A DNA stretch of 17,292 nucleotides from contig CAYHBN010000023.1 in assembly GCA_964354865.1 (NCBI GenBank), positions 1 to 17,292 of the forward strand, read 5' to 3'. Under the pieces are notes generated by a model. It ran no database searches. It saw only the letters and a program-made list of their open reading frames with translations, and was not told the origin of the DNA. This stretch comes from JAHFJU01 sp964354865 (GTDB taxonomy: Bacteria > Patescibacteriota > Gracilibacteria > UBA1369 > UM-FILTER-53-11). Shown here one piece after another: positions 13,804-17,292 of this stretch. Each line of letters begins with the position of its first letter. Positions within the stretch are counted from its first letter, which is position 1. The translations under genes were made by a program, and so were the position numbers.

Positions 13804-14403
13804 ATGCCCACTCTCGCCCAAGTTCTCGTGCTCGTCTTGAAGTATAAATATGCGATCATGCTACCGCTTGCGATAGTCGAAGGGCCTATTTTGAGTGTGA
13901 TGTCGGGGTTTTTGCTGCATCAAGGATACGTGACATTTTGGCCGACGTATTTTACCCTCATGGCTGGAGATTTAATTGGCGATACGGCGTGGTATAGCAT
14001 TGGTAAATATGCAGCGAGGCCGTTTATAAATCGCTTCGGACACAAGTTCGGTTTTACTCCTACTCGTGTGGCCGCGGTTGAAAGGATTTTTAAAAAACAT
14101 CAGAAAAAGACTCTTATCATGTCGAAGCTCTCGTCTGGTTTTGGGCTTGCTCCCCTTGTTCTTATGACAGCTGGGTCAATTGGTATTTCGTTCCCACTCT
14201 ACATACTGCTCAATGTGATTGGACAGTTTTTGTGGAGCGGCATGCTGATTACGGTCGGATACTATTTCGGACAATCATATGAGCTCATCGACTCAAGTTT
14301 GCGCACTGGTTATTTAATCGCGGGTGGGCTTGCCTTCGCCGCTGGGTTATACGCACTCCAAAGGCATTTGCGCAGAAAAGCCACTTCTACACAATCACTA
14401 TGA
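13804..14403 (+). CDS. DedA family membrane protein
   Basis: DedA proteins are multi-spanning inner-membrane proteins with re-entrant loops; members act as lipid flippases or transporters, including for undecaprenyl phosphate and phosphatidylethanolamine, and support envelope integrity. This 199-residue product has the family pattern: an N-terminal re-entrant part with EGPILSVMSGFLLHQG, the conserved GDLIGDTAWYSIGKYAAR segment, a basic loop (VERIFKKHQKKTLIMSKL), then PLVLMTAGSIGISFPLYILLNVIGQFLWSGMLITVGYYFG and a last helix before a basic tail. Length is normal for the family. I chose ATG 13804 over a TTG two codons upstream because the -10 box predicts transcription starting near 13802. The stop overlaps the next start as ATGA, indicating an operon with the glycosyltransferases; a glycolipid carrier role would fit but is inference. 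Confidence 0.9.
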   Translation: MPTLAQVLVLVLKYKYAIMLPLAIVEGPILSVMSGFLLHQGYVTFWPTYFTLMAGDLIGDTAWYSIGKYAARPFINRFGHKFGFTPTRVAAVERIFKKHQKKTLIMSKLSSGFGLAPLVLMTAGSIGISFPLYILLNVIGQFLWSGMLITVGYYFGQSYELIDSSLRTGYLIAGGLAFAAGLYALQRHLRRKATSTQSL

Positions 14404-15122
14404 TTTCGATTGTTATTCCCACATACAACGAAGAAAAATATATCGAAGAAATGCTTCGGCAATTTTCTGAAATTAAAAGCGTGCCTGTTGAAATTATTGT
14501 GAGCGATAACAAGAGCGAAGATGCCACGGTTGATCTTGCGCGAAAGTATGCGCAGCATGTTATTAAGAATCACGATGCAGTGCACGCGACGATTGCGTTA
14601 ACGCGCAATAGAGGCGCCACGCAAGCGAAATATCCGCTCATTATGTTTGTTGATTCAGCGGTGACGATTCCCCATATAGATTCATTTTTTAAGCATGTGG
14701 TTCGTCAATTTGAAGAAAGACCAAGGTGCGTTGGACTTACGGTAAAACTTGGGGTTATGCCGTCAGTCGCGACATTCGCCGATCGGCTCATTTTTGGTGC
14801 AATTGATTGGTGGTTTTGGGTGAGCAATAATTATTTAAAACGCGGTATGTCTCACGGCAAATTCATGGTTGTTCGTGCAGATGCTTTTAAAAAAGTTGGT
14901 GGATTTAATGCGAAATTAGCGGCCGGTGAAGATATTGATTTTTTTAGTAGGCTCGCAAAAGTCGGCGAAACGTTTTTCGATCGGGCTCTCGTGGTGTATC
15001 ACCCTGCGAGGCGTGCGCACAAAATAGGTTGGCCTAAACTCCTCTCAATTTGGGTGGTTAACGGCTTTACCGTGCTCTTTCTAAAGCGCTCTTCCAGTAA
15101 AGAGTGGAAAGATGTACGATGA
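14400..15122 (+). CDS. GT2 glycosyltransferase, first of a tandem pair, altered DXD
   Basis: A 240-residue GT-A fold family 2 glycosyltransferase. It starts with ISIVIPTYNEEKYIEEML (2-19), has the nucleotide-binding SDNKSEDATVDLARKY (35-50), a GAT block (72-74) and the catalytic-base motif AGEDIDFFSRLAKVGE (175-190). The metal-binding DXD that should follow (usually FVDADT) reads FVDSAV (83-88), so the second Asp is missing. That may change metal use or activity. A C-terminal region (LLSIWVVNGFTVLF) may associate with the membrane. ATG overlaps the DedA stop (ATGA), and its own TGA overlaps the next gene's start in the same way, so three genes form a tightly coupled unit. Donor and acceptor cannot be read from sequence. 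Confidence 0.88.
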   Translation: MISIVIPTYNEEKYIEEMLRQFSEIKSVPVEIIVSDNKSEDATVDLARKYAQHVIKNHDAVHATIALTRNRGATQAKYPLIMFVDSAVTIPHIDSFFKHVVRQFEERPRCVGLTVKLGVMPSVATFADRLIFGAIDWWFWVSNNYLKRGMSHGKFMVVRADAFKKVGGFNAKLAAGEDIDFFSRLAKVGETFFDRALVVYHPARRAHKIGWPKLLSIWVVNGFTVLFLKRSSSKEWKDVR

Positions 15123-15848
15123 TCTACACAACCCACCTCGGTATGAAAATGAGTATTATCATTCCGGCCTTCAATGAAGAAAAATATATTCGTTCATGTA
15201 TTGAGCATTGTCTTCGTCATGTACCAGGTGTTGAAATTATCGTGGTTGATAATGCAAGTACCGACCGCACGGTCGAGTTTGCGAAATCGTATGAAGGGGT
15301 GAAGGTTATCAGCGAAAAAAAACAGGGTGTTAATTATGCCCGACAGACTGGTATTGCGCATGCCACGGGTGAACTTGTTGCCTTTGTCGACGCCGATTCG
15401 AGAATGCCTGTTGGTTGGATTGAAAAAGCAAAAAAGGTTTTTGAAAAAGATTCAAAGGTAGTGCTCTTAAGCGGCCCCTATATTTTTTATGACCAAGGGA
15501 TTTTTGGGCGATTTTTGGTGGAGATATTTTGGACAACATTGGGACTTGCCGGCTACTTTTTGTTTGGCTATTTGGCGATTGGGGGTAACTGTATAGCGCG
15601 TCGTGATGCACTAAAACTCAGTGGCGGATTCGATACGTCGATTGTTTTTTGGAGATGACGCAGAGTTTGCGCGCCGCTTACATGAAGTAGGTAAGGTGAA
15701 ATTTAGTATGGATTTTTACATGTATTCTTCGGCGCGTCGGCTGAATAAAGACGGGGCGATTAGAAGCGCCTTGGTGTATATATATAACTACTTGAGTGTT
15801 GTATTTACGCACCATCCCAAAACGTTACGACACAAAGATATTCGATAA
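15119..15848 (+). pseudogene. Second GT2 glycosyltransferase, frameshifted at a T6 run
   Basis: This paralogue of the preceding gene begins MIYTTHLGMKMSIIIPAFNEEKY, has VDNASTDRTVEFAK (43-56) and an intact DXD in FVDADSRMP (89-97), and reaches LSGGFDTSIVF before hitting TGA at 15656-15658. The next frame continues the protein without a break as GDDAEFARRLHEVGKVKF and onward to a stop at 15846-15848, matching the GEDIDFFSRLAKVGE and ARR...LSVVF region of its neighbour. The junction is six T (15645-15650). One T fewer, or two more (restoring the usual F-F/Y-G-E/D-D spacing), rejoins the frames to about 245 residues, the same size as its paralogue. It could be a real loss of function, a homopolymer sequencing or assembly error, or slippage expression. 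The start at 15119 (ATGA overlap) was preferred over the ATG at 15104. Confidence 0.85.
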
Positions 15849-15860
15849 ATTATTTCTGAT

Positions 15861-16079
15861 ATGCGAATTTTCGTGAAAGTTAAACCAAAGGCACATGCGG
15901 TTAAAACCGTCAGTATCGACGCCTCTCATTATGAGGTGAGTGTAACGTGCCCTCCCGAAGACGGAAAGGCTAACGAGGCCGTTATTGAAGAGTTGGCGGG
16001 GTATTTTGACACGGCAAAGTCGAATATACGGCTGGTGAGCGGAGCGACGTCTAAAATGAAACAGTTTGAGGTTGGATAA
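15861..16079 (+). CDS. YggU/DUF167 family protein
   Basis: A 72-residue protein with the full family pattern: an N-terminal strand MRIFVKVKPKAHAVKT, then the hallmark VSVTCPPEDGKANEAVIEELAGYF (27-50) and SNIRLVSGATSKMKQFEV (54-71). Length is at the short end of normal. The family is widespread and adopts a small alpha/beta fold; its function is not established. It lies 12 bases after the end of the frameshifted glycosyltransferase on the same strand and is probably co-transcribed with it. No Shine-Dalgarno sequence is seen before the ATG. Confidence 0.92.
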   Translation: MRIFVKVKPKAHAVKTVSIDASHYEVSVTCPPEDGKANEAVIEELAGYFDTAKSNIRLVSGATSKMKQFEVG

Positions 16080-16106
16080 ATTATCGCTGGGGTTATAAAA
16101 ATTTGG

Positions 16107-16112
16107 TAGAAT
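16107..16112 (+). promoter_or_regulatory. Candidate extended -10 box upstream of the GT-C-like gene
   Basis: TGG-TAGAAT (-10 at 16107-16112, 5/6) with a TG extension is followed by a GC-rich TGCGGGCG. Transcription would start near 16119, about 12 bases before the ATG at 16132. No convincing -35 is present. A second candidate, TAAAAT at 16121-16126, would give a leaderless start. The presence of either suggests the gene can be transcribed separately from the DedA/GT2 unit. Confidence 0.4.
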
Positions 16113-16131
16113 TGCGGGCGTAAAATAAATT

Positions 16132-17292
16132 ATGAAAAGTACGGTAGGTCATTTGTGGCGAGAGATACTAGTTGTTTTTTTAATTGCATTCGCTGTTTTC
16201 TCTTATTTGCAGTACTCGGATATTTTTCGTGATAACGATGCTTTTTATCATTTGAAAATGTCACTGTTGGTTAAGCAGCAATTACTTGTGCGTGATTTTC
16301 CTTGGCTGCAGATGACCGGCTTGCAGTCATATTTTACCGACCAGCATTATTTGTATCATTTACTGGTTGTGCCTTTTTTATTTCTGGGGCTCGCTCCCAT
16401 CGTTGCGTTTAAGCTATCAACGGTTTTCTTCGCGGCGATGCTCGTCGTCTCACTTTTCCTATTATTAAAATCACAGAGTATTAAGGGCTCTCTATTTTGG
16501 GCTTTGTACATACTTGTTTCGGGGCCTTTAATTTTTCGTTTGAGTTTAGGAAAAGCAAATTCTCTTTCAATGATTTTCATGCTTGGAGTGGTTTACGCTT
16601 TGTTTAGCAATAAGCGGTTGTTCCTTTATATTCTTTCATTTTTTTATGTCTGGCTACACGGAAGTTGGCCGGTCTTGCTTATTCTCTCGGGACTTTTTGT
16701 TTTTTCAGAGGCGCTCAGTCAACTTGATTTTAAGAAAAAGATTTTTTTGAAGCTAAAAACACTTCAGCCCCTCTTTATAGTAATAGCCGGAATTATTTCC
16801 GGAATTATTATTAATCCGTATTTTCCAAAAAACATTGAATTTTTCCGTAGTCAGATTTTCGAGGTCGCAGTTAAGGGTTATTACAGCCTCATTTCTATTG
16901 GCAACGAATGGAGACCCATGGATTTGTGGACCTTTATATTTGGCAATTACACACTTTCTCTTTTGACGATCGTTGCCACTATTGTAGTGATAAAAAACTG
17001 GAGAAAGGTTACTACTCACCTTCGTTTTCTCTTTTTTGTGACAATTTTTTTCTCGTTTTATGCACTGCATCAAATTCGCATGAATGAGTATTTTGTAATA
17101 TTTGCAGTCCTATTCTGTGCTTTCACCGGCGAATTTATAAGAACCACGTCGTTTTCAGATATCGTTCGAGAGTATGTGCGTAATTTTTATAAGTATGAGG
17201 GGGTTAAGGCCGTCTGCTTTAGTATTTTTTCAGCTCTCGTTCTTTTTATTGCTTTGGGAAGTGATATCGTTGAAACGCGCGGAAAATTATTA
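16132..17292 (+). CDS. Multi-spanning GT-C-like membrane protein, N-terminal part (runs off right edge)
   Basis: 387 codons are present with no stop. A first transmembrane helix (about residues 11-27) is followed by an external-loop motif FRDNDAFYHLKMSLLV (32-47) and FPWLQMTGLQSYFTDQHYLYHLL (56-78). Acidic residues next to a Tyr-His in the first loop, and DQHYLYH in the second, resemble the catalytic loop of GT-C enzymes (PMT, STT3 and ArnT type), which use lipid-linked sugars. At least eight further hydrophobic segments follow, with NPYFPKN and HQIRMNEYFVIF loops between them. It may complete a pathway that the upstream glycosyltransferases begin. Family assignment is from topology and motif resemblance only. 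No Shine-Dalgarno sequence is seen. A short duplication (CCGGAATTATT twice near 16789-16812) encodes GII-SGIII. Confidence 0.7.
   Translation, partial: MKSTVGHLWREILVVFLIAFAVFSYLQYSDIFRDNDAFYHLKMSLLVKQQLLVRDFPWLQMTGLQSYFTDQHYLYHLLVVPFLFLGLAPIVAFKLSTVFFAAMLVVSLFLLLKSQSIKGSLFWALYILVSGPLIFRLSLGKANSLSMIFMLGVVYALFSNKRLFLYILSFFYVWLHGSWPVLLILSGLFVFSEALSQLDFKKKIFLKLKTLQPLFIVIAGIISGIIINPYFPKNIEFFRSQIFEVAVKGYYSLISIGNEWRPMDLWTFIFGNYTLSLLTIVATIVVIKNWRKVTTHLRFLFFVTIFFSFYALHQIRMNEYFVIFAVLFCAFTGEFIRTTSFSDIVREYVRNFYKYEGVKAVCFSIFSALVLFIALGSDIVETRGKLL

Noticed and set aside
14400..15122. Alternative genetic code with TGA as glycine (Absconditabacteria/Gracilibacteria)
   Set aside because: TGA serves as a sensible stop in the ATGA overlaps at 14400 and 15119, and no recognisable protein here reads through a TGA.
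15644..15658. Programmed ribosomal frameshifting at the T6 run
   Set aside because: The needed shift is +1 (or -2), no stimulatory structure or classical slippery heptamer fits the zero frame, and glycosyltransferases of this type are not known to use it; mutation or sequence error is simpler.
16789..16812. Tandem CCGGAATTATT duplication in the GT-C-like gene
   Set aside because: Two imperfect copies encoding hydrophobic residues in a membrane segment; low-complexity codon use explains it.
1..17292. CRISPR arrays, insertion sequences, integrases or prophage genes
   Set aside because: No regularly spaced repeats, terminal inverted repeats, transposase or integrase motifs were found on reading both strands.

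Overview
The window looks like a piece of a Patescibacteria (CPR), probably Parcubacteria-type, chromosome. This is inferred from gene content and style: an FtsA/FtsZ pair, a free-standing 5'-3' exonuclease with no attached polymerase, several lineage-restricted proteins that match no family I know well, a run of envelope glycosyltransferases, very short intergenic gaps and almost no Shine-Dalgarno sequences. TGA is used as a normal stop (for example in the ATGA gene overlaps), so the TGA=Gly code of some CPR lineages does not apply. GC content is moderate and drops in the sigma-like gene.

Layout. Positions 1-1855 (minus strand) hold the 5' part of ftsZ, running off the left edge, preceded by ftsA. 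A 515-base stretch without a clear gene follows; it contains a direct repeat and a possible short leader ORF. Positions 2371-3381 (minus) encode the exonuclease, which ends in a beta-clamp-binding-like QASLF. Across a divergent promoter region comes a strongly diverged sigma-70-like protein (3525-4718, plus), then an orphan fragment resembling the C-terminal lobe of GT-B glycosyltransferases (4796-5284) and a small HELAH predicted metallopeptidase (5334-5894). Positions 6065-9634 (minus) form a probable operon of an unknown 307-residue protein, a GT4 glycosyltransferase and a short DUF255 thioredoxin-like/(alpha/alpha)6 protein. A tRNA-Asp(GUC) gene lies on the plus strand at 9773-9848, followed directly by a GC-rich, hairpin-dense, REP-like element. 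Positions 9992-13756 (minus) hold two large unknown proteins; the 858-residue one ends in a domain resembling DUF2233/phosphodiester glycosidase. From 13804 to the right edge (plus) come a DedA membrane protein, two paralogous GT2 glycosyltransferases (the second frameshifted in a T6 run), a YggU/DUF167 protein and the start of a multi-spanning GT-C-like membrane protein.

How it fits together. The left end is cell division; the right end (DedA, two GT2, GT-C-like) plus the GT4 gene suggest assembly of surface glycans or glycolipids. The most unusual general signal is promoter placement: several good -10 boxes (at 4784, 8682, 13765 and 13790) lie only 6-9 bases before the start codon, so many transcripts here are predicted to be leaderless or nearly so. 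This agrees with the lack of Shine-Dalgarno sequences. The most unusual individual genes are the sigma-like protein with a degenerate region 4, the 858/367-residue unknown pair, and the clamp-motif exonuclease.
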